Source: Rhynochetos jubatus (taxonomy: Eukaryota > Chordata > Aves > Eurypygiformes > Rhynochetidae). From it: a DNA stretch of 64,000 bases. The position numbers were made by a program, and so were the translations under genes. The notes below the pieces were generated by a model. It worked only from the letters and a program-made list of their open reading frames with translations. It was not told the DNA's origin and searched no databases. The stretch covers positions 68,491,433 to 68,555,432 of the forward strand of contig CM050690.1 in the NCBI GenBank assembly GCA_027574665.1, given 5' to 3'. Shown piece after piece: positions 1 through 14,331 of this stretch (the first letter of the stretch is position 1; every line of letters begins with the position of its first letter).

Positions 1-1504
1 CTGCAGCGTGGTTCCCTTCCACAGGATGCAGTCCTTCAGGAGCAGCCTGCTCCAGCGTGGCCTTCCCATGGAGTCACAGGCTTTTTGGGTGCAGCTGGCT
101 GCTCTGTCGAGGGATCCTCCCAGGGCTGCAGGTGGGTCTCGGCTCCCCTGTGACTATCCATGGCTGCAGGGGCACAGCCTGCCCTCTCACCATGGGCTGA
201 GAGGTTGAGAGGCTGAGAGGGCTGAGGGCCCTCTCACCATCTCACCTCTGCCCCAACCCACCTCCTCCCCCTCCTTTCCTCACTGACTTTTGGTGTCTGC
301 CTGGTTGTCTCTCTCGCATCCCACTCCTCTCTCCTTCCACTCTCTCTGCTGCTTCTGTTGCTGGTTCTCTTTGTTTTCCCCTCTTAAATATGTTAATCCC
401 AGTGGTGATGACTGGTGCAGCTGTGGCCAGAGGTGGGTCCCATGTGGAGCCAGGGGAGCTTCTAGCAGTTTCTCACAGGAGCCATCCCTGTGGCCTTTCC
501 CCTACTACCATCCACCTCACGAAGATTCTCCAATGGCAACCTGTAGGGCTTAGTTTGTTCATCTGGAATCCCATTAAAACTAAGGAGCAAGCATACAAGG
601 AAGCAGATGATTGACTGGAGATGATACCAGTGAAACAACTCCACTGAGACTTAGATGATTTTTTCCACCCATAATCCCAACCAGGAGGAGAAAAACTGGC
701 AAGGTCCTTTCTTCCTGCAGGCTTCTTGAGAAGCCTTCCTTCATGTTTGCCTACCTCTGTTGTGTCTGTTGCTGTTAGAATTATACAAATGCTGTCACTT
801 GTGTCAGCTAGCATCTTCCTTGTTTGTCTTATTTGTAAGCAGGCACTGAGAGCAGAGTGTGCTTATGTATCCTTGGAGGAAATGAGCAACCTTCAGCCTG
901 TTGATTGTAGAGGTACAGCACAAAGAGCTTAACTAAGATTTTTGCTGCTGAGCATCTGCTTGTCAAGAGCCTGCTTGGAATGGAGTGACATGGATAGGCA
1001 GGAAGTGTTCCCTCTGAGAGGGGAGAGAGTGTGAAATAAGGAAAATAAAGAGTTTGTCTAGGATTCCTCCATGGTAGAACAAAAGATGCCTCTATTGCTG
1101 TACACTTGAATCCTTCTGTCTTTCCTTTCTTGTTATTTTTCTTAACTGAAGTTGATTCTCAAAGATGTGGAGTAAAGGTGGTTTCTTGCCAGCTGCATGC
1201 TTCTGGTGCAAGTAGAGTTTGTCAGTGCTGCATTTTTGGCCTGTGTTGTATAGGAAACAGTATCTTCAGTGGTGGATCTGGACCTGGGTAGGAATCTAGT
1301 GCATGATGCATTACAGTTACTCAGACCTTCCCGGTGAAACGGGACTCTGAAGATATACTGGTTTGCTTTTGTGTTGGTCCTTGAGGAGAGGGAAGCTCAG
1401 ACTGTAGTTCAGCTGTTAGTGGTGGAGACCTAGTCACTTGCTCATGTACTGGCAAAAGGACAGCCATTAGAGAATGCTGGTGTATATGAATGCTGATGGG
1501 CATG
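1..1504. other. Unassigned DNA left of the LTR
   Basis: No exon, RNA gene or repeat could be recognised. The first 380 bases are GC- and CT-rich, including near-duplicated 'gagaggctgagagg' phrases at about 200-228. All open frames are short and lack protein-like features. Confidence 0.6.
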
Positions 1505-2232
1505 TGTCGTGGTTTAACTCCGGCTAGCAAAATACCACGAAGCCGCTCTCACAAATCCCCCTCCCCTCCTCCAGTGGAGGGGAAGAATTGGAGGAAAAAG
1601 AAATAAGGAAGCTTGTAAAATTGAGATAAGAACTATTTACTGATTAAATCTGAATCAATATATACAGATACTACTACTACTAAATAATTAAAATAGTAGG
1701 TGATATGATACAATTTCCTCCCATCTACTGATCAATGCACACCCAGACGTTGAGTGATGAAAATCAGACCCAGAGAGCCTGAGGGCTGGAGCCCGAGGGC
1801 CAGAGCCCGGGAGCTAGCGCAGCAGATTCCGAGCAAACTCTATCAGCGATAGCACAGCCAGGAACTCTAAACAACCCACCAACTCCCACACGAACAAGAC
1901 AGCACAGGAGTTGGCAAAACAGCTAACGCAGGAGAGCTAGCAAGTTGCCGGGAGTAGAGGAGCAAGGGAGTGAGGGAGAGAGTAAAGGGAAGAGTGATGG
2001 CTACCGGACCCCCTTCCCCACCCAAGAGCAACCAGAACATGACGTACTATGGAATGAAATACTTCCTTGGTCAGTCTGGGTCAGCTACAGTATCCAAAGT
2101 GGACAAAAGACCTTGAATTCCGTACACGCCATCCCCAGCACCAGCTGAGGCCTTGTCAGGATTTTTCTTATCAACTCCTTAGTAACCACAGTAAAGGGAG
2201 TTAACCCTTTCCTGACTGAACCCAGCACAACA
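1505..2232 (+). mobile_element. Endogenous retrovirus LTR, apparently solo
   Basis: The segment begins TGTCGTGGTTTAACTCC and ends near ACCCAGCACAACA, so it has TG...CA termini. The start, the early phrase with ACCACGAAGCCGCTC, the tract around 'gttgagataag'-type sequence, the triplet run and the end 'agttaacccttt' match in layout the LTR class I know from many neoavian genomes. A higher-GC block lies at about 1780-1960. No primer-binding site, gag or pol sequence is visible on either side, so it looks like a solo LTR left by recombination. No clean target-site duplication could be read at the ends, and the exact right border is uncertain by a few bases (2229-2234). Orientation is taken from the TG start; no coding capacity is seen. 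Confidence 0.75.
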
Positions 2233-4448
2233 CAAGAGGCCTTTGTGCTTTGGTCAGACGTGAAGATAAAACAATGACGTCAAATCCATGTGGGCTACGT
2301 GGGGTTAGAAATCTTCCTGAGTTGAGAGTGTATGGACTGTTTGTGTTTGTTAGCAATGCAGTAATGTACAGGGCTCCAAAAGGCCTAAGGAATTCCTGCA
2401 AAGGCTCCCTGTTCTTAAGGGAAGACAGGCACCCTGCCCTTATGGAGGACAGGAATGTCTCTTCTGGAGCACTCCCAAGGCCAACAGCACAAACCCTCAT
2501 TCTAGTAGAAAGGTGTTTGCAGGGGAAATTGCAGTATGAAATCTGTGGCAGCTTCGTGGAGATCAGAAGTTGTCCAGCAGTTGAGGAGACCTAAAGAGGA
2601 ATGGCAGTAAGCAAGAAAGGCTGGCAGAAAGAAAGGAACAGGTGGCTAATGTGTTGCCACTGATTTGTCTTGTGTCAGGGGGCTGTATGCAAATGCACAG
2701 TCTTCTGTTTGAATGTTATGTGGTACTGCTGAAGAGAGGAAGGAGAAGGAGTAGAGGCTGATGCTGCTACTTGGAGACATACAGGTTCTGGTGTTCCCAA
2801 GGATGGGAACCCACAGTTTTCAAGGCCCTTGGAGAGGGGGTATGGTTCATAAAGTGGTGACTATGGGACATTAGAATTTCTACTCCGACTTTAAGCAGCT
2901 GCAGATGCAGTGTACTGAGGCTCTTCCAAGTTCTCTGACCCTCCTTTTTCAGTAGCTGGGCAGAGAGCACTCTGCCTTATTCTTGGATGCTCCTCTTTGG
3001 GAGGTTGCAACTCTGCACGACCTTTGTATACCCATTCCATGTGCTGAAATCAAGTGCATGCTCAAGGCTACACATAACTTTTACACTTTACACATTTCTT
3101 AAGTTAGGGCTTTGATGACTATGTCAGTTGCGATCTTATTTTCTCACCTACAGCTTGATTGTGAGAGCTTGCATACAGTCAGTTTTGTTTCTTTCAGGTT
3201 GGCTTTAATGGCTGGAGTATGTGTCTCAAAGGATCTAGAGCTTTGCTGAGAAGGCTGAGAATTTCCACAGGTTGCTGAGCATATGATCATGTGTTTTGCT
3301 AGGGGTAACAGCTGCAATTAGAGACATGGCAGAGGTTCCTGGTGATCTTCCTATCACTGGTACAAATCACAGTGCATACTGGAAACAAAGTACTTTAAAC
3401 AAATTCCATCTCTCTGCTAGGGACAAGTCACTGATCACACTGTGCAATTCAAGAAATGTCTTGGGTTTTTATTTCTCTGCTGTTTTAAATGAGCTGATTC
3501 AAATTGTGTGGATGCTGTCACTGCAGAAATGCATTAATGCAAACAATAAATTTAATTGACTGACTTTGTGCATCTGTTATCAATTAGAATTTGTCATTAC
3601 CTACAAGAATGAAGCTTTTTTGCAGCATGATTTGAGTCTTGTGGCTTATTTGCAGTGATACTGACCTTGAAGGAATGTCAAACATGCAACATCAACGGCA
3701 ATTAGGGATTCAAATGGCTGTGAATTCTCTTCTGTGGAAAATAAGGCAAGGAATAAAGAGACCCAAGTCTGGAGGGGTGGAGCTGTTTTGATAATTCTCA
3801 TCTCCTGAGAGACTGGGAGCAATGAGGAGGAAGGCAGACAATAATTAAAGGAAGAGGAATGGCAAAGAAATGTGTGTTGGTGCTTAGGTTGGCAGATAGC
3901 TGAACTGCCATGTCTCTCTGTCCCTGGATACACGTCTTCTTTTTGCTGACGGGTGCAGGCAAAGTTGACCAACAGAAAAAAAGTTTGAACCTTGTGTTTA
4001 AGGTGACTGAGTGGGAGATGGTTGTCTGAACCACCGTCTGTGGGAGAACCCTGGGTGTGCTTGCAAAAGTCACTTGTTGTCTAGTTTAGATGGTGTGTAT
4101 CCCAGTCCCCTTGCATAGGAAGTAGTATGTGGCTCCATTACCCCAAGAGCAGGACAGAGTCAAGTGTGACTCCTGGGCATCTGAACACTGCCTTTCCCTT
4201 CATGGGAAGGGAATAGGATTCTTTTTTCCTTCTGTCACTCCTTGTGCTTCTAGGTACTCAGAGCTGAACTTGTATATTTAGTGGACTTCAAAGTTTGTCC
4301 TTGATTTGCTATTGTCAGTGAAACTTTCTTGTTAATTCTGCCTCCCTCTCGCTGTGTTATTGCATGCAGTCTAAGACTCTCTGTGTGCCCCTGAAGGGCA
4401 GATACTGTGTGGGACTGCCTGGTCTCTGTTTCAGTGCCTGCCCTAAGT

Positions 4449-4494
4449 GCATGTGTTCATTAAATTCCTTGAAAATGCATGTGTTAATTAAAAT
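4449..4494. repeat. Direct repeat, 18 bp, spacing 28
   Basis: GCATGTGTTCATTAAATT (4449-4466) and GCATGTGTTAATTAAAATT (from 4477) are near-identical and share the motif ATTAA. The surrounding 100 bases are rich in TTAAT. Confidence 0.75.
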
Positions 4495-7400
4495 TTTAAT
4501 TTGCAAGAGGAGTTTGGAAAGGTTTTCCTAAAACATGTTCTTTTCATGTAAAGCTTTTAAAAACACTGTTTATATTTTCTCAGCAATCAAGAAGTGAGAC
4601 TCATCACAAACCTGAAATACTGCATGCGACTAAGATATCATATCCAAACAGATGTATTTTTGAACTATGACAGCCATTTATTTTATACTGGAGTTAAATG
4701 TATGCATGCCACTCTTCCCTGAATCGATATATGGCTCTTACTGAGCAAAATGATTTGTTCTTTGTGAATGAACCAGTTTATCTTTGCAGTTTCCTTTAGA
4801 TTTATTTTTTTAATTAAATAAAATAAATTTTATTTTAAAAACCCAGGCAACAAAATACAAACAAATTGAGGAGAAGGAGAAAATATTCAGAGGTTTTGGT
4901 AACTACCAGCACGTCAGCATAACTGCACCTGTCCACAGTTCTAGCTGGGAATAAAAGTGCTTGGGAGAGTGTTTAGAAAAACCCTAGTCTCTGTTAAAAA
5001 TAGACAAGTTTTTTTTTTTTTCTCATTCTGTCTGTTTTAAAACACTTTTATTGTGACAATTGAAACTTTCTGCTCTGTGTTTTTCTTGCTGCACAGCTTA
5101 AATATCAGCACTTCCATGTCAGCCAAGCTGCACAGTGACAGATTAAAAGGAGCATGAAGGAGGAAATTTATTATTACATGGAGATGCATTAAAATGCTGA
5201 GGAAAAAGGTTAAGAAGGGATATAGCTGCGCTCTCTAAATACATGAGAGAAGTAAACACTGAAGGAAGAGCTACATAAAGGGAAGGACAATATTGATATG
5301 AGAATAATGTGAATATATTGGCCATGAACATTCTCAAATCAGGAATTAGAAGAATGTTTCTGACTAGTGAAAGAGGTGAGAGGTGCTGGGGAAGCTTGCT
5401 GCTGGGGGGAAGTGAGAAGAAACAGAAGCTGGGTCTGGTCTCAAGTAGGTTTCAAATCCATTATCGGTTCATGCCCAGCGAGGTAGGGCCAGTGAGTTAA
5501 GAAATTTTCTGCCCTAAGAACCTCCGTAGAAGTAAGACAACATCTTTGACTCTTTACTTGTAAGAGTTTTCATAATAACAGAATAATCTTTAAAGGAGGT
5601 TTAGTTTTTACCCTCCAGTTTGATGTTGTTACAGTATGTGATAGTCTCTGATGGGATCAAGGAGTCTGACCCAGCTTGGTGAGAACCAGCAGCATGCCCT
5701 TCTGTGTGAAGTTGTCACAGAGCTGGGGTTAATTTACCCTTTTCAGAAAACTTTTTATCCCTATGGTATCCGTATAAGAAGATGAAAGTTCTGCCCGCCT
5801 TATGATCTCACTGCTCCAAGGATGACCTGAAATAAACTAACAGGTTCATATTGACAGTTATTTTATTTCAAAGGACTTGAGGGATTTGCAAAGTAATTTC
5901 TAGAATGGCTCGTCAGGTGGCTTCTGGGTAAAGCAAGCTCACAACTACACTGGAAGTTTTTCCAAAGGGTGGTGTTTTAGCCCAGGCAGAGAATTTGAGT
6001 TAAGCCTCCTTAAAACTCCTTAATTCAGGAGTGCCTACCCAAAGGAAACTTTTAGCAAGAGCACACAGGCAGATGGTAGGACACCAGATCACTGCCTTAG
6101 CAAGATGCTGGCTTCTGGAAGAGAAGAGGGATGTGCCATCCCTTCCTGTGACTATGCATCTTGTACTGCCAGTGAGCACGCTGCCAGACAGAGATTCCAG
6201 GGCAATTCACATTGCTGAACACCATGTCAGGGAGCTCCCTTTTTCTGGTCATGCAGCCTGAGTTCTTCTGTCATGGAGACAATTACTTGCCTCATGGCTA
6301 AGACGCTTGACTGGGACTTCTGCTTTTCCTTTGTAACTGTCACCTGGTAAAACTTTCCAGGGGGTACTGCTGGTGCCTGGACCTCAGTTCCTCTCCTCCA
6401 AGGCAGTATCTGTGTTCCTGATATGCTGGCAGCTGTGGTAACAGTTGCTTAAAATAGGTGGGTAAAATACATGCTCTCCATCACCAGTACAGACAGGAGT
6501 GTTCCGCTTCAACAACAGCTGAAGTGAAGACAAAATTGCTGTAGTTTTAACTCAGCTTCACATCTCGAATCCTCTCCCTGAGTTAAATGCAGTGTATGTT
6601 AGCTTCACTGCTGTTGTAACGCCAGCCAGCTATTGTGAATTGGCCACCCCAAATTAAGAGCACCCATTATTTTTTTTTCTCAGTTGTAAACATGCTGTCT
6701 TATTGCTGGTTCCTATGTGGTTATTTGTCTGATACTTATCTAGGGCTCACGCTAGGGTGCATTTGGCTTCGTACTGTGGAAGACTAGGTCCATCTTACGT
6801 GCTTAGAAAATTAGTCCTAGTTAAAAGGCAAGAATTGAGCTAATCTAACGCAACAGAAACAAGGTCTGGGTGACCAGTGAAACCCAGGGCTTGATTCTGC
6901 ACAACAGGGACCTACACCCTCACAGGCACTGCTCTGATATAGCATAATGCAATTTACAAATTTCATCTTTTCTAAACATACCTGGTTTTGATAGAGATCT
7001 GTCAGTCTACAGCAGCTGAAGACCAGCATTTCTACTAATTTCTTGCAGATGCAAGTTAAAAAATCATAGGTGTTTTCTTCCCCTATTCCTTAAAAACTTA
7101 TAAAAATCCCCTAAAAATTTCATGGGTTGGAGTATTTCTTGTTTCCATGCAGTTTGAAAGAGTGGGTCAGATCTACCATCTCCACTGCCTGTATGTGCAT
7201 GAAAGAGGCATCTGTGGCACGTTATTAGGGAGGGGCTGGCTAACCCAGAGACTGTACTAGTTACATAAGATCTCAAACATACCCCAAGTGCAGTATGGAT
7301 GCTTTGGAGTGAAGCACTTAGCTATTTTGTTGTCTTAAGAACAGAGCAACCTAGATTCTCTTTTATTTTTTCTCTTTTTTTCTTAATCTTTTTCCTCACA

Positions 7401-7793
7401 GGGTGGCCCACTTAGTTGATTAAACTGCAACTCAATTATAACTGGTTGTGTTACAGTTGGGAATAAAGCAGATGTAAAGAGACTGGAGTTGATAAAGTAA
7501 TTTGTTTTTTGCCTGTTGGTTAGCTGGAAATTATGGTTGGGATTAAGTGACAAGCATTAGTTTTAGTAGTGACAGACATCTCATGATAGCCTTGGCTGGC
7601 AGTAGGGAGTGCAAAAGTGATTCAATGAAAAGCTGTGCATTTCATGGTAAGAAAAAAAGAAAGTGAACGGTCTGATTTAGAAAATATTTGAAATAAGCTT
7701 TAAATCCAAAATAAGCCCCAAGTCAGCAAATGCAGTGACAGAGTGGTCCATTATTTTGTTTGAAGTGAATACATAAAACACATTGACACTTGT

Positions 7794-7840
7794 GCATTAT
7801 TTATCATTTTAATGCACCTGCATTTATCATTTTAATGCAT
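7794..7840. repeat. 23-bp tandem repeat, two copies
   Basis: The 17-base core TTTATCATTTTAATGCA occurs at 7800-7816 and again at 7823-7839, with similar flanks, giving a period of 23. Confidence 0.9.
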
Positions 7841-10800
7841 CTCTAGTAAATCATCTAGAGGCATCAGGAGGGCAAATAAGTCATCCAAATAGAGTGTGCA
7901 AAGGAGGTGACCAAGCTGCAGCTGAAAACAACCCATCCCACACAATCTTTGGTAACAGAATTATCTTTTAGGTTAAGGACATGACAGCAGCGGTACATTC
8001 TAAACAATACTATATTTAATGGAAACTGACATTGGCTCAGAGTTATATTTGTTTTCTCATCTATTTTCTCCTCTCACTTAAAGCTCAGTGAACAGAACAA
8101 AAGCAAATCTGTTTAGTTCAGGACAACCTGGAAAGTAAAATTCCTCGTCCTGTGAAGTTCAAGGTGGGAAAGGGTCCGGTGTTCTTAAGCCCTGAAGACA
8201 TGTAGAGTCAAATTGCACTCCTAGGCAGTATTTTTAGAAAGATCTCTCTAGGTAGATATCTGCAGCAGGGACAAAGCTGTGGATGGAACCCAGCACCGGG
8301 TTTATGTATGGGCTCCAAGTGGTGGGAGCAGTACCTTCTACCTTTCTGGGCTGGATGCTTAACATGGCTTCTTGCTGTGTTATGGCATCACATGCAGCTG
8401 AGCAGTGTGCTTTCACAGTGTTGCTAACTGCACATTCCAGCATGGCAACTTTGCCAAGTGAAAAAGCAGTTGGCATTCTGCTCCTATTTCTGCCTCCGTC
8501 AGTGTGGAATGCTGATGCTCTAAATACATTTTGTGATGGCAGGACAGTGGAAGCCTACCCATTCCTCCTTTGGAAAGTCCCATTACCCAAGTTCAGCTGC
8601 AGTGTGCTGTCTTGCTGCTCCCTTACTGCTTCAGTCTCTGAAAGTGGTCTCAGAGCTGCAAAGTCTCTTCTATACAGTGTGAGATGGATGCTTTTCTTAC
8701 CTGCTGGAATTCCCGTTTGGCTTCAGCAACACAAGAAAGAAGTATCCATCTGTGCCAAAACCTGCCAATGATACTTTGGGACTTAAAGAAGTTCCTTGGG
8801 CATAAGAGAAGAGCTCAGAGAGAAGGCCGTGGGGAAAAAAAATGCTTCCTGTATTTGTGCTGAACTTCCTGGTAACAGGGAGGAGTGGAATGGTAAGGAA
8901 GCTGTATGCAAATATTCTGGGAGACACTATGCCAGGCTGATGGCTGAGTTCATTGGTTATGACAAGAGACAGATCTATTCCAAGTGCAGCTCACTTAGAG
9001 CAAATTATGAGGATCACACTTTTCTATCTTCAAATAGTTTGTAAGAATGGAGTTCATCTTTATATGAAAATTTTCCTCCATTGGAAAGGATTAAGCAGAG
9101 ATACCACAGAAGATAAAATCCAGTCGTGTAATTTGAAGGTCTTGAAGGCCCTAGAATGCCGTGACTTAAAGATGACTGACATGAAGGGGAAGGCCATACT
9201 TGATTTCAAATTGTCTGAGTGCCATTTGAAATTTGAAAGCATCAGAGACACACTTGCGTATGATTTCCGATGCTTTTTTGCATCTCCTCCATGTTAGGCT
9301 TTTATATTGAATTTCATTGTTAATTTTCTGCCCTCTCAATAGCTAACATACAGAGACATGAACACTGGCTTTTCTTATTCTTTTTTTTCTTCTAATTTCA
9401 TGAACGCTTCTATCAGGATGTTACCTCTCTCTTTGTTTAACTTTGGTGCTAAGAGAACACTAAAACTACTTAACAGGAGAACTTAGGAACCATTTCTTGT
9501 GATGTAACCACCAGGATCAGACTACCTGTATGGTATTCCTCATCTAATATGCAGCGCCAAGCAGAAGGATCTCATTGGCATGGCTTGTTTCAGCTAGTTC
9601 AGGACTGCTGCTGTACCCTGAGGTGCAGAGAGGATCTGTTGGCTTAGTTGCTCCCACAGGACCAGGATTGCTTTGCATGGTTGATGTGAGAAAGATGAGC
9701 AGGCCTTGGCCCTGATAGTGATCCCTTGCCTGTCCTTCTTGTCACACAAGCTCCTGTCTGGCTGCTCTCTCAAAGCGCCTGGTGATTCATGCCCATGTTA
9801 CCACCCTGCACAGAGCAGTAAATCACCCTTGCCTACCTACATGGCACTGTTGGGGATCTCTTTCTCCTCAACTCCTTAGGAGCAGACATTTTTTTAATGG
9901 GGCAGCTGGTAGGAGGTAACAGCATGAATCCCCTGACATTTTGCTAGTGCTATTTGATATGGCCAAAGCTGTCATCTGTGTTTCATGGAAATCCTGGGGT
10001 CTGTTCTTCCTGGTGACCTCCTGTCAGACAACAATGGAAGGGAGGAAATAAAACAGTAAATCTTGTTTGGGGGCTCAGGACTCCAGCTATCCACCAATAA
10101 ATATGTTACTCTTCTTTAGACTGCTGCGACTTCTTTCCTGCAACCATGTACCTAGATTCTAGTACTTTATGCCGTTATGTAGAACCAGATGATTCTTGGG
10201 CCCAGCAGTGAGGATGAAGACAAATTAGTGATACCCTATGAATTTACACAGGTCAGCAGTCTGGATTACAGGTCTAATATTCATATGGTACTGCTGAAGG
10301 AGCTGGTGTGCACTGCCAGTGGAGCATACATGTATATCATAGGTTGTCAAAGACTTTCATCCAGTGAACTTTGGTTCTGTCTCTGCTCATGATGACATGG
10401 TAATTTTGTGGTGAATTGAACTCACAGTGGAACTATAGCCGTTTATACTGGGGCAATGTATGTGCAGCTTTCCCTGAGAAAAACCTGGCCTTGGCTTTAA
10501 TGAGAAAGCATGGTGACCTTTTGTGTTAATGTGCATCCTGTCCTGGGATGGGGAGAGAATGAGCTCCTTTATGCATGGGCATGCTTTGGAGCTTCCAGTA
10601 GTAAGCACAGGACCTTATTCATATGGTGGCAGGATACCCTGTAAAGGTGCCGCCTGTGCTGCACTGAGGACCACAGCTGATGGAACCTGCTCACAACCTC
10701 AGTTCCAGCAGATCTTTTCTCTCAGAAAACCCATGGCAGCCTTTGAAGACCCATTCTGTGCTGAAAGGGTCTTTCCTCTCCCTCCCCTTTGTTAGATGTG

Positions 10801-13800
10801 TCCATTTCCACAGAGAAATACCAACAGGCTGGCTTTGCTAAACTGGGAGACACATTGCTGAGAAGGTGACCTCTCTCTGCCTCCCACTAGTGTGTGCACG
10901 CAGTAACTGCAGAGTACTATTGTACAGGGCATTGAATATGGGCGAGGAACTTGCTCAGATTGGCTGTACTGATTATATGAGAACAGTAGGCCGAGAGGTA
11001 GGTCAACAATCCCTGTTATCCACCATTTCCCATAATTTTCATTCCGTATGCAAATTGTCTGATTCCGCAGACAATCAAAGAGGCTTGTCATGACTATGTC
11101 ACTGACAGTCTCTGAGTAGCAAAATTCAGTTCAGGGTTCAAACAGGGAGACCTGAGGTTCCTTATGTTCTGGCAAATGCTCACTGTTCTGTTTGCTAACC
11201 TTTTAATTAGAGAACTAAATAGAGAAAGTGGTAAGAGGTAACTGGCGTGAGATGGGAAACACTCAATACAGTTTTAACAAGGTCTTTATTCCCATTCTTT
11301 TTAACTACAAAACCTTTATAACGTAGCCAGCTTATGAGTCAGCCCTTATTAAGACATGTATTAAAACTGGAAATAACTGCTCTTTAAAAAATTAAGAGAT
11401 TAGTTATGTTAGGCAGAGCAGGGTTTGTTAGGGTTGTTTTCTCTCATTTGAATCCACTCCCACGCCCTCAAAAACAAACCAAGAAGCACACACTGCGGCA
11501 ATGAGAAGAGAGAGGAGTATTGGCATAATTTGTCTCCTCCTTGGAGAAGCTGTTGTACCTGTGCAGTCTTTGTTCCTCAAGGATAAAGAACAGAACACAT
11601 GTAGTCAGGCGTTTGGAGACCTGACTGACTTTTGACTGATTGTGTGATCATGAGCACATGCCAGTTTGGTAAATGAGGCAGAATTGCCTATCCAGGGATT
11701 TTTCTCCCTTTTCTGGCCTGTTGGATTGTATAATCTTTCACAGGCAATATGTGAAGTCCTGTCTGTTTCACAGCATATTCTGGGCCCCCAAGGAATATTT
11801 GGGAATAGAAGTTGTGAGCAGAGATCTTTCTTCTCCTTGTCCACCGTCACCTTAGAACGCTATCAGAAGCACAGCTACTTCTCCTTTAGCTCTCATTCCT
11901 GGCATGACATTGACTTTTGGAACCAAACAGCAGTTAATTGCTGGACATTTTCTCGACACTGTCCATGTACTGTCAGCAGGCCTGTGGGTTTTAACAAGCT
12001 CAGTCTGGTTTATACCTACACAGTATGGTTATATTTAGTCATTCGACGAGTGCAGAGTGTTTGCCTGAATCCAACCTGCATTTCTTCCAAGATTGTGCCT
12101 GTAGCCACAAGTGTGTGAGAGGAAGCCAATCAGACAGGCAGTGGTGCTGTTACTGCTTTTTGGGACATGACCTTCAGTTTTCCAGTACAGTGTCATGGCA
12201 GAAGTAGATTGGACTTCAGCTGTGATAGTTTACCTGAAAAACAATGGTGCTGTGTTTTCACTGCTGCACAATCTATGTCAGAGAGATAAGCACAAGCACA
12301 GAAGCGTGACTGTGTTGCAAACCAGTCAGCCACCATGACATTGAAGGATACAGAGAGTCAAACTGGTTTTGGTGGAAGGATATATTTGTCATGAAAAGCT
12401 GTTCATCGTTATCTAAACTTCAGCTTAATTAACTTGTGACAGAAATGTCTCTGTAACTTTCCAGCTGAAATGTGGAAATTCCTGAACAAGCTCATTACAG
12501 TGCTCAAATGGATAGACCAGCTTGACAATGGAAAGTAACACAAATCATTTTAACTAGAGGCTGTTTCATTACGTAAGTTTTAAAATGTGCTTTCCTCAAG
12601 CAGATCTTAGCACCTCTGAGGAACATTTACAACTTATTCCTATGAGTAAGCATGTGTTCCTTCGCTGTCCTGAAAGGTGAGAATAAGTCTTTAACAGGAT
12701 TTGTGGTAGCTCTTTGCTAGCGAAGGATGAAATACAACATTGGTGTATATTCTGGCCATCAATAAAAGGAACAGAATGAAGGTCATTTAAACATTTTCAG
12801 CAGAACACAATCAGCTGCCTCAGAGCTGTGCGTATCCTGGAATTGAGACATGCCCCGATCATCTAGAATTTAGATACTACAGCTGGTAAAGCATCTCTAA
12901 GGTTTGTGATTGGTGTTACAATCAAGCCAATAAACCAAGTTTTTATCTGTGTTATGTCTTCTAATGTATTGCATCCTTTTTAAGTGCAAGGAACAGGTTA
13001 TTGCATGTTATCACTGCTACTATTACCTCTCTCTTTGTGTTCAGTCTGGTTCAGTGGATGCTGATGCACTTTTCTTGAGCAAAATAAAGCCTTCTATCAG
13101 TATGGAAGTCCTCTCAAAGGAGTACTGTGTTCATGAAGTGTAGCATTTAAAACAAGAGGCATCTGAGCCTTACTTCAGTATGCAAGAGGCTAAGAGCATG
13201 GGTGTGGTCTCACATATTTGAGGGGCATTACTTTTTATTTTGATAGAAAGGAAGACATAACCAGCATGAGCCATTTCTATGTGTTGAGACTCCCTTTAAC
13301 TTTTTCAGTGCTGCATACGTGTACCAGTCACCTGGTAAAATCACAACAACACAGTTTTTGCTTCCAAAGCTGGAAGGAAGTCTTGAGAATGTCAGACAGA
13401 TACCAGACAAATTCTCTTCAGACTCTGTTATGGGAATTGTCTTTCACAGCCACACCATTTAGGCAAACCAGTGATGAGCTGAAAGAACAGAGATGCAGCA
13501 GACTTTCTGCTCTGTTCAAGAGGGTCACACTGGAGTTAGAATTGAAGCTGTTAAACTGAAAGCAGTTCAAGGATATGTTTCCTGTGAGTCTGTTTATGTT
13601 TTCATTTTCCCCACTGCTCTTTCTGAGTACTTACACCTTCCCACTGAGAGTGTGGCCACACAAAGAGACAGTGCAACACAACTAGAAACTCCCCCCAGGG
13701 TAGGGATGAAAATGAGATGTCATATGGTGGACTTCTTTTGGTTCTCTCAACTGTGTGAATCCAAAGGTAAGTTATCTGACAAAGCTAGTCTGTGGGAGCA

Positions 13801-14308
13801 ATAATGGTGATAGTCCTGTTTTTGCTTTGTCCTTCCCAATTGGATAATCAGTTGTGCCTCTGACACAAATTCAGAACCCTTGTCAGAATCAACAAGGGGC
13901 TGATTTGTACAGGTGAAGCATAATGGAGATGAGAGTTGAGGATATGAGCTGAGATGCCATATTCACAAGAAGTATGGTTTACAGGAGCTGAAAAAAAGAG
14001 CCCAGTGGCTTGCACTGGGAGTAGGTCCCTTGAACAGTTGCCTGAAGCTACTTTGGGTAAGATATGCTGCCCCTCTTTCTGACTATTTATCACAGGAGTA
14101 ACTGGCATAAACTCGTGACACATTCATTTAAAATATGCCCACCAGTCTAACAGCAGTTCATGGTGCCAGTTTAAAGAGTCAGGTAGCTCTTCTTAATTCT
14201 GTCTTCCATTCTGCAAAAGCATCTAAACCCATGGCAGTGTTCAGGTGTGTGCTGATTTGGGACCATGTTTGAGCTTTCTTCTAACAGCTTTGGCATTTAA
14301 TCTCTCTC

Positions 14309-14331
14309 TTTTTTTTTTTTTTTTTTTTTTT
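14309..14331 (+). repeat. Poly-T run of 23
   Basis: An uninterrupted T homopolymer follows a short (TC)n. On the minus strand it is poly-A, but no recognisable retroposed sequence is attached. It gives the minus frame a false poly-lysine stretch. Confidence 0.97.

Noticed and set aside
7379..7440. Strong pyrimidine tract ending 'cctcacag'
   Set aside because: All three frames downstream hit stops within a few codons and no donor follows at a sensible distance.
13024..13143. Acceptor-like 'ctctctttgtgttcag' followed by an open frame of about 30 codons
   Set aside because: No partner exon, no donor and no known peptide; one good acceptor alone is common by chance.
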